Origin: DATLMR01 sp035634255
GTDB taxonomy: Bacteria > Acidobacteriota > Blastocatellia > UBA7656
Assembly: GCA_035634255.1 (NCBI GenBank)
Contig: DASQDI010000141.1
Location: 17,224 to 81,223, forward strand
Reading direction: 5' to 3'
DNA: 64,000 bases
The notes beneath the pieces are model-generated. The model was not told where the DNA came from and ran no database searches. It worked only from the letters and a program-made list of their open reading frames with translations. Both the position numbers and the translations under genes were made by a program. This document shows, piece after piece, positions 41,292 to 50,091 of the stretch (its first letter is position 1; each line of letters starts with the position of its first letter).

Positions 41292-42944
41292 ATGAAAGGC
41301 AGGATGGACAAGGATATTCTTATAGATGCCCATGAAGAGGGCCAGGAAGACTTTGGCCCTACGGGCGGGATTGAGCGCATAGTCGCGGAAATTGATGAGG
41401 ATGCGACGGAATCTCTCTGGGATAGTGTGGGCCTGGAAGAGGAAGAGACGCCGGAAGCCGCCGAGGAACCTGTCGATGACGTGGATGTCGATCTTGAGCC
41501 CGGCAAGGATGAATCTCTCGATCCCATGCGCCTGTATCTTCGCGAGATGAGTTCCGTACCGCTCCTGACCAGGGAGGATGAAATCCGCATAGCCAAGCGG
41601 ATTGAGCGCGGCAATCTCCGCATTTATAAAGCGCTTTCCCGTTCGTTCATAACCATTGAAGAGATCAACAGGCTGGCCGCAAAGCTTGTAGAGGGGGAGA
41701 TCAACCCTCAGGACATAGTCGATATCGCCACGGACCCCGAGGCCGAAGAGGCTCTGGAAGAACAGCGCGAAGAGATTCGCCTGCGCGTGATGGCGGAGTT
41801 CGAGGAGATTCAGAAAGCGCACGACAAGCTCGGCAAGCTGCTGGCGAAGATAGAGGCCGAGCCCAAAAGCTCGAAGAAGCTGAAGAAGATGCGCCGCCAG
41901 TATGCGCACCAGCTTATCGACATATCTAAACGAATCCGCGCGTTCACCTTCAGCGTCGAGACGCGCCGCCGCTTCATGGAAGCCATCGAGGCGGTCGTGA
42001 GGCAGGTCCGCGAGGCCGAAGCCGAACTGAGCAAGATCGAGCGCGCCCTTGAGTCGAAGCGCCGCAAGGACATCGACGAGCTGAAGAAGCAGCAGCGCGC
42101 CCTCCGCAAGACCATCCGCGAAATAGAGAAGAGGTACGCGGCTTCGGCGGTCGACATCAAGCGGACTCACCAGAATATCGTCGTGGCCGAGGCGCAGGTC
42201 GAGCAGGCGAAGCGCGAGATGATCGAGGCCAACCTGCGGCTCGTCATCTCCATCGCGAAGAACTACATAAACCGGGGCCTGCACTTCCTGGACCTGATTC
42301 AGGAAGGCAACATTGGCCTGATGCGCGCGGTCGAGAAGTTTGACTGGAGGCGGGGTTATAAATTCTCTACCTACGCGACGTGGTGGATTCGGCAGGCCGT
42401 GACCCGCGCAATCGCCGACCAGGGGCGCACGATCCGCGTACCGGTCCACATGGTGGAGGTGATCAATAAAATTCTCCGCACGCAACGCCTGATGGTTCAG
42501 GAACTGGGGCGCGAACCCACCCACGAGGAGCTGGCGCGCCGGGTCGATATGCCTGCCTGGAAGGTCCGCAAGGCTCTGAAGATCGCGCAGCAACCGATCT
42601 CCCTCGAAACCCCTATCGGGGACGACGGGGAGACCACGATTGCCAGTTTTATTGAGGACCGTCGTTCGGCTAACCCGGCCGAGACCGCCATCACTAACAA
42701 TCTCCGGGAGCTGACCGAAGACGTGCTCTCGACTTTGACCCCGCGCGAGAAAGAGATCATCAAGATGCGCTTCGGGCTCGACCAGTCGGGCGAGGAGCGG
42801 ACCCTTGAAGAGGTCGGTAAGCATTTCAACGTTACGCGGGAACGGATCAGACAGATCGAAGCCAAGGCCCTCGCCAAGCTTCGCCATCCGTCGCGCTCCA
42901 GAAGGCTGCGCGCCTTCCTTGATGGGACCGCGATAGCTTCCTGA
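41292..42944 (+). CDS. rpoD: RNA polymerase primary sigma factor RpoD
   Basis: This sigma-70 protein has about 550 residues. It has region 1.2 (DPMRLYLREMSSVPLLTRED), a non-conserved helical insert (about 125-270), region 2 (NLRLVISIAKNYINRGL, DLIQEGNIGLMRAVEKFD, YKFSTYATWWIRQAV), region 3 (GREPTHEELARRVDMP) and region 4 with the -35-binding helix (EEVGKHFNVTRERIRQIEAK). It directs most transcription. Region 1.1 is very short. The start is uncertain: ATG at 41292, ATG at 41304 (best fit with AAAGGCAGG) and TTG at 41277 are all possible. It ends in a strong bidirectional terminator. Confidence 0.96.
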   Translation: MKGRMDKDILIDAHEEGQEDFGPTGGIERIVAEIDEDATESLWDSVGLEEEETPEAAEEPVDDVDVDLEPGKDESLDPMRLYLREMSSVPLLTREDEIRIAKRIERGNLRIYKALSRSFITIEEINRLAAKLVEGEINPQDIVDIATDPEAEEALEEQREEIRLRVMAEFEEIQKAHDKLGKLLAKIEAEPKSSKKLKKMRRQYAHQLIDISKRIRAFTFSVETRRRFMEAIEAVVRQVREAEAELSKIERALESKRRKDIDELKKQQRALRKTIREIEKRYAASAVDIKRTHQNIVVAEAQVEQAKREMIEANLRLVISIAKNYINRGLHFLDLIQEGNIGLMRAVEKFDWRRGYKFSTYATWWIRQAVTRAIADQGRTIRVPVHMVEVINKILRTQRLMVQELGREPTHEELARRVDMPAWKVRKALKIAQQPISLETPIGDDGETTIASFIEDRRSANPAETAITNNLRELTEDVLSTLTPREKEIIKMRFGLDQSGEERTLEEVGKHFNVTRERIRQIEAKALAKLRHPSRSRRLRAFLDGTAIAS

Positions 42945-42963
42945 CTCGACTCGTAATTATTCG

Positions 42964-43003
42964 AAAATAGAAAGGGGACCGAGATTGGTCCCCTTTCTAT
43001 TTT
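42964..43003. terminator. Strong bidirectional terminator after rpoD
   Basis: A 17-bp perfect stem, with arms 42964-42980 and 42987-43003, has loop GAGATT. A-run before and T-run after make it work on both strands. It overlaps the stop codon of the minus-strand neighbour. Confidence 0.9.
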
Positions 43004-43929
43004 GCGCGGTCGCCCGCCGCTCGCCTCACCTCAAGCAGGTTGCGCGCGGGGGTGTCGGTAGGCACGGAGCAGCCGGGTGCCAGGATCAGGCCGCGCGTCC
43101 CGCACTCCTTGATGGAGTCGATTATCTGCTTCCGGATTTCGGGCGCGGAGAGATAGTATGCCGTGGCCTCGTTGATGCCCCCCATGACCGTCTTGCCGGA
43201 AATCTCGCGCCCCTCTCTCAACGAAGGGGGCGTCTGAAAGTGCGACCAGTTAAGCGCGCTCACGGGGTAATCGAGCAGCGAGTCGAAGTGAATCCTGTTC
43301 CCATGGATGTGCAGAACGTTGAAAGGAGCGTCCCGGACCGCTTCCAGAATCTTCAGATCGAACGGACGCCCCCAGGTCGTGTATTCATCAACCGTCATCT
43401 GATCGTGGCTTGCCGCTCCGAGTGAAAGGAAGATGCCCGCCGCGCCGCGCTTGATCGCTTCGCGCGCGTAGGACGCTAAGGATGTGGCGATTGCTTCCAT
43501 CGCCGCGAGCAGCAGGTCAGGGAACTCTTCGCGGGCTTCGGCCAGAGCGCCCGTTCTTGCGAGCTTGCGGGCGGTGGTCCACGGGCTGAATATGGTTTCT
43601 ATAAAGAGCGCTTCCTTGCCTACCGCGTCATTAATCAGCGAGAGGGCGGTAAGCTGTTCGCTCCAGCAATTGTCGCCCGCCTCCACGGGCTCGAGCCGCT
43701 TCCAGTCGTCTCGATTCTCTATAGACTCAATCCCGCGCGGAAGCGGGTAGGGATAGTCATTCATAACCTTGAGGAAGTCGAGGTCGTACGCGCGGTAGAA
43801 ATCTATCTCAGCATCCGCGTGATTCCGACCGGGCATGTGTTGCAGCCCGAAATGGTACCAGAAGCTGAACGGAAGCCTGTCTACCTCGCCCCCCGCAAGC
43901 GCTTGAGTAACACGCTCAATCTTGTTCAA
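42997..43929 (-). CDS. Uroporphyrinogen-decarboxylase-family protein
   Basis: The 310-residue protein has the URO-D fold: DRLPFSFWYHFGLQHMPG near the N terminus, and C-terminal PVSALNWSHFQTPP, MGGINEATAYYLS and GLILAPGCSVPTDTP (the latter typical of MtaA/CmuA-like corrinoid methyltransferases and other UroD relatives). The HemE substrate motif with paired Arg and Asp at the N terminus is not seen, so heme synthesis is unlikely; a methyl-transfer role is more probable. The start is TTG at 43929 because GGAGGA lies five bases upstream; an open extension to 44133 has no such site. The 3' end runs into the rpoD terminator. Confidence 0.82.
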   Translation of the reverse strand: MNKIERVTQALAGGEVDRLPFSFWYHFGLQHMPGRNHADAEIDFYRAYDLDFLKVMNDYPYPLPRGIESIENRDDWKRLEPVEAGDNCWSEQLTALSLINDAVGKEALFIETIFSPWTTARKLARTGALAEAREEFPDLLLAAMEAIATSLASYAREAIKRGAAGIFLSLGAASHDQMTVDEYTTWGRPFDLKILEAVRDAPFNVLHIHGNRIHFDSLLDYPVSALNWSHFQTPPSLREGREISGKTVMGGINEATAYYLSAPEIRKQIIDSIKECGTRGLILAPGCSVPTDTPARNLLEVRRAAGDRAK

Positions 43930-44117
43930 TTCGTCCTCCGGGTAAGATGATTCAGGCAGTAAGTCTATTTTTAAATGAAGGATTCGGCAACGACCGATCC
44001 CCAGTTTACACCCGAATGAGATGGAGTGAATTTCACGCGCACCCGTCCAGATAGCTTCAATTTGAAAGCGGAAAAGGAGAGGTGCCGGCGCTCTTAACAA
44101 GGTGGAACCCTGTGAGG

Positions 44118-44147
44118 TTGACACTTCTCTCACGGCTCTGCTAATTT
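44118..44147 (+). promoter_or_regulatory. Promoter of tRNA-Val
   Basis: TTGACA (44118-44123) and TAATTT (44142-44147) are separated by 18 bases. The predicted start lies about 10 bases before the tRNA. Confidence 0.65.
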
Positions 44148-44163
44148 AACCTCTTGAATTTAT

Positions 44164-44235
<72 letters not shown>

Positions 44236-44253
44236 TTTCAGTTTTAATAACTT

Positions 44254-44277
44254 AAAGCCACCTTCGCGGTGGCTTTT
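44254..44277 (+). terminator. Intrinsic terminator after tRNA-Val
   Basis: AAAGCCACC (44254-44262) pairs with GGTGGCTTT (44268-44276), loop TTCGC, followed by T. Confidence 0.85.
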
Positions 44278-44392
44278 CTTGTTTGGTCAATTATATGGTC
44301 AATCATTCGATTGAATACCTACATATTGGGAAACGCTACTCCCCAGGTCCGCTCATCTGGCGCACTATCGTGCTCGCGTCTGCGTGTAAGAC

Positions 44393-44527
44393 CTAAGTCT
44401 CTATCTTGCAGACCTCTTCCGAAGTCAACTCTCCACCATTTTTGATCTCCGATAAAACCCTCAAATACTCTTTTACGGGCTCATTGAAGTAGGCACTCAA
44501 AAGTTGCCCTACGCGACTCAGAGGCAT
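44393..44527 (-). CDS. Possible 44-residue helical protein or gene remnant
   Basis: The frame encodes a well-formed small helical peptide (MPLSRVGQLLSAYFNEPVKE, then YLRVLSEIKNGGELTSEEVC, then KIET) preceded by AGGGGGC. It lies in the lower-GC stretch 44278-44734 after tRNA-Val. Composition looks protein-like, but the short length leaves open that it is a remnant of a larger gene lost by insertion or decay. I do not recognise it. The rest of this 457-base gap shows only a 12-base direct repeat (TGGTCAAT at 44284 and 44296). Confidence 0.35.
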   Translation of the reverse strand: MPLSRVGQLLSAYFNEPVKEYLRVLSEIKNGGELTSEEVCKIET

Positions 44528-44734
44528 GTCTGCCCCCTGTGATATGGGGCTTGAAGAGCACCTTTGACTATTGATCGGGGCAGGCGCTCTTTGCGGTTCC
44601 GTTAACCGCCCGGTAAGATAATGTTTGATGCGGGCTTCGTCAACAGGCTGAGGCCCGATTCGGGACGCGCTTCGGGCTTACCCTTTCAGCCCCCAGACCG
44701 GGTTCGCTCTAACACCTTTTTCAGAGGACGAACT

Positions 44735-45406
44735 ATGCGCCGTTTCTTTAGGGACAATGGCCTTTCTATAGTGCTCTTCGGGCTCTTCTTTTTCAGCTTC
44801 ATTCTGGGTCAGTCCCTGACCGGGCAGTACGAGCACAACGAGGACCAGCGGGAGCACGGGCACCCGACGATCAGCTACGTTGAATACCTCGGGAGCAGTC
44901 ACTTCCTCGAAGCGACCATGGAGAACTGGGAGAGCGAATTTCTTCAGATGTTCACCTTCGTCATCCTGACCACCTTCCTCTATCAGAAAGGCTCGGCGGA
45001 ATCGAAGGACCCCGACAAGCCCAACCCCGTAGACCGCGACCCGGCGAAGTCAAAGAGCAAGAAGGATGCTCCGTGGCCGGTCCGAAAGGGCGGGTTCATT
45101 CTGAAGCTGTATGAGCAATCCCTGTCACTGACCTTCCTCCTGCTATTTCTCTTCGCCTTCGTGCTTCACGCGGTAGGAGGCGCGTCGGAATACAATCAGG
45201 AACAGACGGACCACGGCTCGGGGCAGCAGGTGACGGTCCTGGGCTACATGAGCACGTCCCGGTTCTGGTTTGAATCGTTCCAGAATTGGCAGAGCGAGTT
45301 CCTGGCGATAGGCGCGATGGTAGTGTTGACGATATTCCTGCGCCAGAAGGGTTCGCCGGAATCAAAGCCGGTGGACGCGCCTCATAGTAAGACCGGCAGC
45401 GAGTGA
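44735..45406 (+). CDS. DUF6766-like membrane protein with an internal duplication
   Basis: The 223-residue protein has two similar halves. Each has a hydrophobic helix (LSIVLFGLFFFSFILGQSLT / LSLTFLLLFLFAFVLHAVGG), a polar loop with YxxxQxxHG, then a segment FWxSxxxNWxSEFL followed by a second helix ending in TxFLxQKGSxESK. This matches the DUF6766 pattern. The role is unknown. The ATG at 44735 has AGAGGA upstream; the frame is open further 5' but without a ribosome site. It lies downstream of the tRNA and has no close plus-strand partner. Confidence 0.78.
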   Translation: MRRFFRDNGLSIVLFGLFFFSFILGQSLTGQYEHNEDQREHGHPTISYVEYLGSSHFLEATMENWESEFLQMFTFVILTTFLYQKGSAESKDPDKPNPVDRDPAKSKSKKDAPWPVRKGGFILKLYEQSLSLTFLLLFLFAFVLHAVGGASEYNQEQTDHGSGQQVTVLGYMSTSRFWFESFQNWQSEFLAIGAMVVLTIFLRQKGSPESKPVDAPHSKTGSE

Positions 45407-45446
45407 TCCTTCTAAATTCACTTTGCGGGCTCCGTGCCCGCGGTCG

Positions 45447-45905
45447 CTAAGCGGTGCCTTCCGGGTGCGCGGACCTGTCCCGCATCCGAGTCACAATAAG
45501 GAAAGCCGCCGCTGCGATGGCAATCACATTAACTCCCAGGCCCGTCCCGTTACTTCCCTCGTCCTGAAAGAATGTGTGCCTTACTATCAGCCCGCCGCTC
45601 CACTGTATCTCGCCGCCGATGACTTGAACCAACAAAGCCGCCCCGGCTATATACTGCCAGACGAACCAGTCGGTGAACACCTGCACGGACTGCAAGGCCA
45701 TGGCTACCTCCGACAGCACAATCCCAGTCGCCGGCCTGAACCACAGTGCCACGCCAGCCACTAACACCAGCAAGTCGAGCGCGGCTCCGAGCGCAACGGA
45801 TGATTTGCTGGCACCTGCCCCGGCGGCGAAGACCGTGGCGCTCAGCGCAAGGACCCCTCCCACTATTTCACCTATGGCGATGATTTTTTGCCAGGCCCCC
45901 GTCAT
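45447..45905 (-). CDS. Four-helix hypothetical membrane protein
   Basis: The 152-residue protein has four membrane helices (for example IIAIGEIVGGVLALSATVFA and ALDLLVLVAGVALWF) and a short polar C terminus (TRMRDRSAHPEGTA). I do not recognise it. It is the last gene in a minus-strand run that begins with ligD, 12 bases after the phosphoesterase gene, so it may simply be cotranscribed. No catalytic motif is visible. Confidence 0.65.
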   Translation of the reverse strand: MTGAWQKIIAIGEIVGGVLALSATVFAAGAGASKSSVALGAALDLLVLVAGVALWFRPATGIVLSEVAMALQSVQVFTDWFVWQYIAGAALLVQVIGGEIQWSGGLIVRHTFFQDEGSNGTGLGVNVIAIAAAAFLIVTRMRDRSAHPEGTA

Positions 45906-45917
45906 GGCTTGCGAACT

Positions 45918-46394
45918 CTATTTGGCATCCGCCTCACTCTTCTTAACGGCGCCGACGGTCTGAGCGGTGTGGCCGGGCGCGGCGAATTCGTCCTCGATTT
46001 TCTGCAACAGCCAGAGCGGTTTCCCCCGCTCCTCGCGCCCCTTCATTCTGAAGAGCCTCCATGCGCCACGCAGCCGCTTGCCACGGAGATGAAGTTTTAG
46101 AGAGCCTTTCTGCCAGCCGATGAGCGCGTCGCCTTCCGCCGATTCATACGTCCCGATGTCCCAGCGGTACACCTGACCCGCGCCGTAACTGCCTTCGGGC
46201 AGTTCGCCGGTGAACGTCAGGTAGCCGAGCGAGTGGTCTTCCACTTCGACGGCCAGCCGCTTCACGGAGGGGTCGAGCGACGGCCCTTTCGGCACTGACC
46301 AGCTCTTCAGCACCCCGCCTATCTCCAGGCGGAAGTCCCAGTGGAGGTGGCTCGCATGGTGTTCCTGAACTACGAAGCGCGGTTTTCTCGCCAA
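45918..46394 (-). CDS. Stand-alone LigD-type 3'-phosphoesterase
   Basis: The 158-residue protein is a single PE domain as found at the N terminus of LigD: FVVQEHHASHLHWDFRLEIG, KSWSVPKGPSLDPSVKR, EDHSLGYLTF and PEGSYGAGQVYRWDIGTYE hold the His/Asp metal-binding residues. It should trim 3' phosphates or ribonucleotides at DNA ends during repair. It is a close paralogue of the PE domain in the LigD encoded at 46635-48239, so an internal gene duplication is likely. It forms an operon with ligD and the 66-residue basic protein. Confidence 0.9.
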   Translation of the reverse strand: MARKPRFVVQEHHASHLHWDFRLEIGGVLKSWSVPKGPSLDPSVKRLAVEVEDHSLGYLTFTGELPEGSYGAGQVYRWDIGTYESAEGDALIGWQKGSLKLHLRGKRLRGAWRLFRMKGREERGKPLWLLQKIEDEFAAPGHTAQTVGAVKKSEADAK

Positions 46395-46395
46395 A

Positions 46396-46596
46396 TTACT
46401 TCCCGCGTTTTTGATCCCCCCGGTCGCCTTGCCCGGCGGGGGCTTTCGTCTTCGCGCTCTTCTTCACGTCCTGCGACAGCGAGCGCCCGACATCGTCGCT
46501 CTCCTTGAACTGCCCCTTCTCGTCGCGCCGCACGTAACGCTTGTCGGTGCCCGTATCGATCAGCTCGCGCCTGCCTGTCCCCCTTTTGCCCGCCAT
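46396..46596 (-). CDS. Small basic, disordered protein (66 residues)
   Basis: The 66-residue protein is Lys/Arg/Asp-rich and probably unfolded (GTGRRELIDTGTDKRYVRRD, EKGQFKESDDVGRSLSQDVK). Similar small proteins are found near ligD and in stress loci of many bacteria. It has no known function that I can state. It starts right before the phosphoesterase gene (two bases) and after ligD (38 bases), which supports a shared transcript. Confidence 0.7.
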   Translation of the reverse strand: MAGKRGTGRRELIDTGTDKRYVRRDEKGQFKESDDVGRSLSQDVKKSAKTKAPAGQGDRGDQKRGK

Positions 46597-46634
46597 AAAT
46601 CTCTCCCCTTCAACTTAAGTCGACTCACCGAGCG

Positions 46635-48239
46635 TCATGCTTTGGCCCGTTTGGGCTTTAACTTCCTGAACAGACTATCCACTTCTTCAATGGCCTTTTT
46701 CAAACTTTGTTTACGACTCAACACGGCTTTGAAAAGATCGCCCCGCTCGGAGATTCGGCCAGACATGTTTTTGATGGTGAAGTCCTGCGGGGTGATCTTC
46801 CCGCGCTCGACCTCGCCCCACTCAAGAGGCGCGGAAACGGTGGCCCCGGCGCGCGGCCGCACCGAGTAGGGCGCGACGACGGACTTGCCTCGGGCATTCT
46901 GCATGTGGTCGACGTATATCCGCCCCTTCTTCCGCTTCTTCAGAGACCGCTCGACCGTCGCGTGCTCGGGGTTCTCTTCCGCCACGAGAGTCGCCACCCG
47001 CTCGGCGAAGAGCGCCACTTCGTCGTAGTCGTGGGCGGGCTTCAGAGGCACGTAGACGTGCAGGCCCCTTGAGCCTGAAGTCTTCGGGTAGCACTCCAGC
47101 CCGACCCGCTCAACGACATCCTTAACCTTCAAGGCCAGCCCGCAGATCGCGGCGTAGGTTATCCCCTCCGCCGGGTCGAGGTCGAAGACGACCCAGTCGG
47201 GGTGGTCGAGGTCGGTCACACGTGAGTGCCACGGGTGGCGCTCGATTGCGCCGAGGTTCGCCATGTAAAGGAGGGCCGGAAGCCCTCCGCCCACTATGTA
47301 ATCCACGACATGCCCGCCCCCGTCTTCCACTTCAAGCGACACGGTCTGCACGTAGTCCGGCACCTCGTTCACGTCGTGCTGATGGAAGAATTTGCCTCGG
47401 ATGCCGTTCGGGTACCGCTTCATGATCAGGGGGCGGTCTTTCAGGTAAGGCAGGATGTATTTCGCGACCCCGTAATAATACTTGATGAGGTCGCCCTTAG
47501 TGTAACCGTCATCCGGCCAGTAAACCTTGTCCAGATTCGAGAGCGCGACCGTTTCAGAGCCGACCTTAACCTTGATGTCTCCGGCCAGCTCGCCAGCCTT
47601 GAAGGCCCGGCCAGCCGGGAGCACTTTGCCATCATCCATCGTCGTCTTCGTGCTGTACTTCTTGACGCCCTCGCTGGCCGCGCGCTTCGACCCGCCCGAG
47701 CGCGCCTTCTTCGGCCCGCCATCGTTCCAGCCTTCTACATCGACCAGCAGCTTCAGGGCCCAGCCGGGTTGCGCGAACTCATCGCGGCTCTTGATGAGGA
47801 GCCATTGCTCCCCTCTCATCCGCAGCAGAGTAAACGCCCCGCGGAGCTTTTCACCGCGCAGCCGGAAATTAAGTTTCCCGGCTTCGAGCTGTTCGAGCGG
47901 GTCGTCGCCCGTAATGAGTTCGTAAGTCCCCTCGTCCCAGATCATGTGCTCGCCCGCGCCGTAGTTACCCTCGGGGATGTGGCCCTGAAACTTCAGGTAC
48001 TCGACGGGATGGTCTTCGGTCGGCGCGGCGAATCGCTTGACGGAGGGGTCCAGAGACGGGCCCTTCGGCACGGACCACGATTTGAGGACGCCGCCCATCT
48101 CAAGCCTGAAATCGAAATGGAGCTTTGATGCATGGTGCTCCTGCACGACGAAGCGGTGCCGGTCCCTTTTAGAAATCTTCCCCCTGGGCTCCGGCGTCCG
48201 CGTGAAATCCCTCTTCGCGTGGTATGTTTCGAGTCCCAT
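46635..48239 (-). CDS. ligD: LigD-like protein with phosphoesterase and polymerase domains, no ligase domain
   Basis: The 534-residue protein has an N-terminal PE domain (about 15-165; FVVQEHHASKLHFDFRLEMG, PEGNYGAGEHMIWDEGTYEL) and a C-terminal primase-polymerase domain (about 225-525) with KVYWPDDGYTKGDLIKYYYG, the catalytic Asp pair in DWVVFDLDPAEG and the HVYVPL motif. LigD normally also has a ligase domain; here it is absent and a separate ligase gene lies divergently 78 bases away. The ATG at 48239 is fixed by GGGGGAG just upstream. NHEJ by LigD needs Ku, which is not visible in the window. Confidence 0.9.
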   Translation of the reverse strand: MGLETYHAKRDFTRTPEPRGKISKRDRHRFVVQEHHASKLHFDFRLEMGGVLKSWSVPKGPSLDPSVKRFAAPTEDHPVEYLKFQGHIPEGNYGAGEHMIWDEGTYELITGDDPLEQLEAGKLNFRLRGEKLRGAFTLLRMRGEQWLLIKSRDEFAQPGWALKLLVDVEGWNDGGPKKARSGGSKRAASEGVKKYSTKTTMDDGKVLPAGRAFKAGELAGDIKVKVGSETVALSNLDKVYWPDDGYTKGDLIKYYYGVAKYILPYLKDRPLIMKRYPNGIRGKFFHQHDVNEVPDYVQTVSLEVEDGGGHVVDYIVGGGLPALLYMANLGAIERHPWHSRVTDLDHPDWVVFDLDPAEGITYAAICGLALKVKDVVERVGLECYPKTSGSRGLHVYVPLKPAHDYDEVALFAERVATLVAEENPEHATVERSLKKRKKGRIYVDHMQNARGKSVVAPYSVRPRAGATVSAPLEWGEVERGKITPQDFTIKNMSGRISERGDLFKAVLSRKQSLKKAIEEVDSLFRKLKPKRAKA

Positions 48240-48317
48240 TTTCTCCCCCGATCTGATAGATTCGACTCTGTTATCAAAAATCATCTTACATCAGCAGGGT
48301 TCTTTTGGTGAGACCGT

Positions 48318-50072
48318 ATGCGCTTTCAAGAGTTTGCTAAATACCTTGAGTCTCTGGAAAACACTTCGGGCCGGACGGAGATGTACCGGCTGCTCGGCGA
48401 CCTTTTCAGTAGAGCCGAGGCGTCGGAAACGGCGCGGATCGCCTACCTTTGCGAGGGGCGTTTGCTTCCCGCCTTCGAAGGGCTCGAAACGGGCATGGGG
48501 GAGCGCACCATCGCGGTAGCAATGGCGTCCGCGACCGGGCGGACGGGTGAAGAGGTGGCCCTCGCCTCGCGGGAACTGGGCGACCTGGGACTCGCGGCGG
48601 AGAGCCTTTCCCCCAAGTCGAAGCGCGGCCGATTGAGCCTTTCGGATGTCTACGAAGCGCTGCTCCGGATCGCCCGAACGAGCGGCAAGGGGAGCACGGA
48701 AGCCAAGCAGGATCAACTCGCCTCTCTGATTAAAATGGCGACGGCCACCGAGGCCCGGTACATCGTCCGCCTCACACAGGGGCGGCTTCGCCTGGGCGTC
48801 GCCGCCCCGACCATCATAGAGGCGATGGCGCGAACTCAGGAGGACCCCAGGCAGGCGCGGCGCATCATCGAGCGCGCGTTTAATCTTTGCTCGGACATCG
48901 GCCTTGTGATCGCGACTCTGCGGGAGCGGGGGCTGAACGCGCTCGCGTCCTTCAAGGTGCGGGTAGGTAATCCCGTTCGCCCTATGCTTGCCGAAAGGCT
49001 GCCCGGCGCGGAGCAGGTGATTGAAAAGATCGGGCGCTGCGCCGTGGAGCCCAAGCTCGACGGGCTCCGCTGCCAGGTGCATCTGAAGAGCGGGCGGGTC
49101 GAGATGTTCTCGCGCAACCTCGAACGGATGACGGACATGTTCCCCGACATCTCCGCCGGGGTCCGCGAGCAGGTCAAGGCGAAGAGCGCCATCATCGACG
49201 GGGAAGCGCTGGCGCTCAACGAAGAGACCGGAGAGTTCCACCCATTCCAGGTGACCGTCCAGCGCAAGCGCAAACACAAAATCACGGAGATGGCCGAAGA
49301 GTTCCCCCTCGTCCTGGTGGCCTTCGACCTTTTGTACGCGGACGGGAAAGACCTGACTCGGGCCACGTATGAAGAGCGCCGCGCCCGCCTGCAAAGCATC
49401 ACGAAGTCAAGCCGCTCCGGCCGCGTCCGCATCGCGGAGGCGATTCTGACGGAGACCGCTGAAGAGTTGAAGAACTTTTTCGACGACGAGGTCTCGCAGG
49501 GGCATGAGGGCGTGGTCGCCAAGCGCCTATCCGCCGGGTATGAGCCGGGCGCCAGGAATTATAACTGGATCAAGCTGAAGCGCGCCTACCGGAGCGAACT
49601 GAGCGACACCGTGGACGTGGCGCTGGTCGGGTACCTGCGGGGGCGAGGCGCGCGGGCGCGCCTCGGCATCGGCTCCCTGCTCGGCGCTGCCTACGACGCG
49701 AGCGGCGACAGCTTTCAAACCGTGGGCAAGATCGGCAGCGGTCTGAGCGACGCCGACTGGATTCGGCTGCGGGGATTGCTCGATGAGTTCAAGGTGGACG
49801 CGAAACCGGCGCGCGTCAACTCCCGACTGATACCCGACGTGTGGGTTGAGCCGCGGATTGTCGTCACCGTTCTGGCGGACGAGATCACCCGCTCGCCGGT
49901 CCACACGGCGGGGGCCGATGAGCGAGGGCGGGGGCTGGCGCTCAGGTTCCCGCGCGTCGTCGGGTTCGTGCGCGAGGATAAATCCCCCGAAGACGCGACC
50001 ACCACCACGGAGATCGAGGAGATGTTCGCTCAACAGAGGGGGCCTAAAAAGACCGGGGCTAAACGGCGGTAG
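48318..50072 (+). CDS. lig: ATP-dependent DNA ligase (archaeal-type)
   Basis: The 584-residue enzyme has an N-terminal DNA-binding domain (about 1-190), then the adenylation domain with the nucleotidyl Lys246 in VEPKLDGLRCQVH, EIDGEALAL-type motif III (IIDGEALALN), GHEGVVAKRLSAGY (motif IV) and NWIKLKRAY (motif V). A C-terminal OB domain follows. This size and layout match archaeal/LigB-type ATP ligases rather than LigC. It probably seals the nicks prepared by the adjacent LigD-like repair proteins, divergently encoded. The ATG at 48318 shares a 78-base gap with the ligD start. Confidence 0.93.
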   Translation: MRFQEFAKYLESLENTSGRTEMYRLLGDLFSRAEASETARIAYLCEGRLLPAFEGLETGMGERTIAVAMASATGRTGEEVALASRELGDLGLAAESLSPKSKRGRLSLSDVYEALLRIARTSGKGSTEAKQDQLASLIKMATATEARYIVRLTQGRLRLGVAAPTIIEAMARTQEDPRQARRIIERAFNLCSDIGLVIATLRERGLNALASFKVRVGNPVRPMLAERLPGAEQVIEKIGRCAVEPKLDGLRCQVHLKSGRVEMFSRNLERMTDMFPDISAGVREQVKAKSAIIDGEALALNEETGEFHPFQVTVQRKRKHKITEMAEEFPLVLVAFDLLYADGKDLTRATYEERRARLQSITKSSRSGRVRIAEAILTETAEELKNFFDDEVSQGHEGVVAKRLSAGYEPGARNYNWIKLKRAYRSELSDTVDVALVGYLRGRGARARLGIGSLLGAAYDASGDSFQTVGKIGSGLSDADWIRLRGLLDEFKVDAKPARVNSRLIPDVWVEPRIVVTVLADEITRSPVHTAGADERGRGLALRFPRVVGFVREDKSPEDATTTTEIEEMFAQQRGPKKTGAKRR

Positions 50073-50091
50073 GGCGCCGGGCCCGATGCCG

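Noticed and set aside
41259..42887. 542-residue minus-strand frame opposite rpoD
   Set aside because: RpoD is unambiguous on the plus strand; the antisense frame has no recognisable domain.
44284..44303. TGGTCAAT direct repeat after tRNA-Val as an attachment site
   Set aside because: The repeat does not match the tRNA 3' end, there is no integrase, and the two copies are only 12 bases apart, so it is kept only as a weak hint.
45918..48239. Possible sequence duplication artefact from the two similar phosphoesterase coding regions
   Set aside because: The two copies differ throughout at the protein level and sit in different gene contexts, so they are genuine paralogues.
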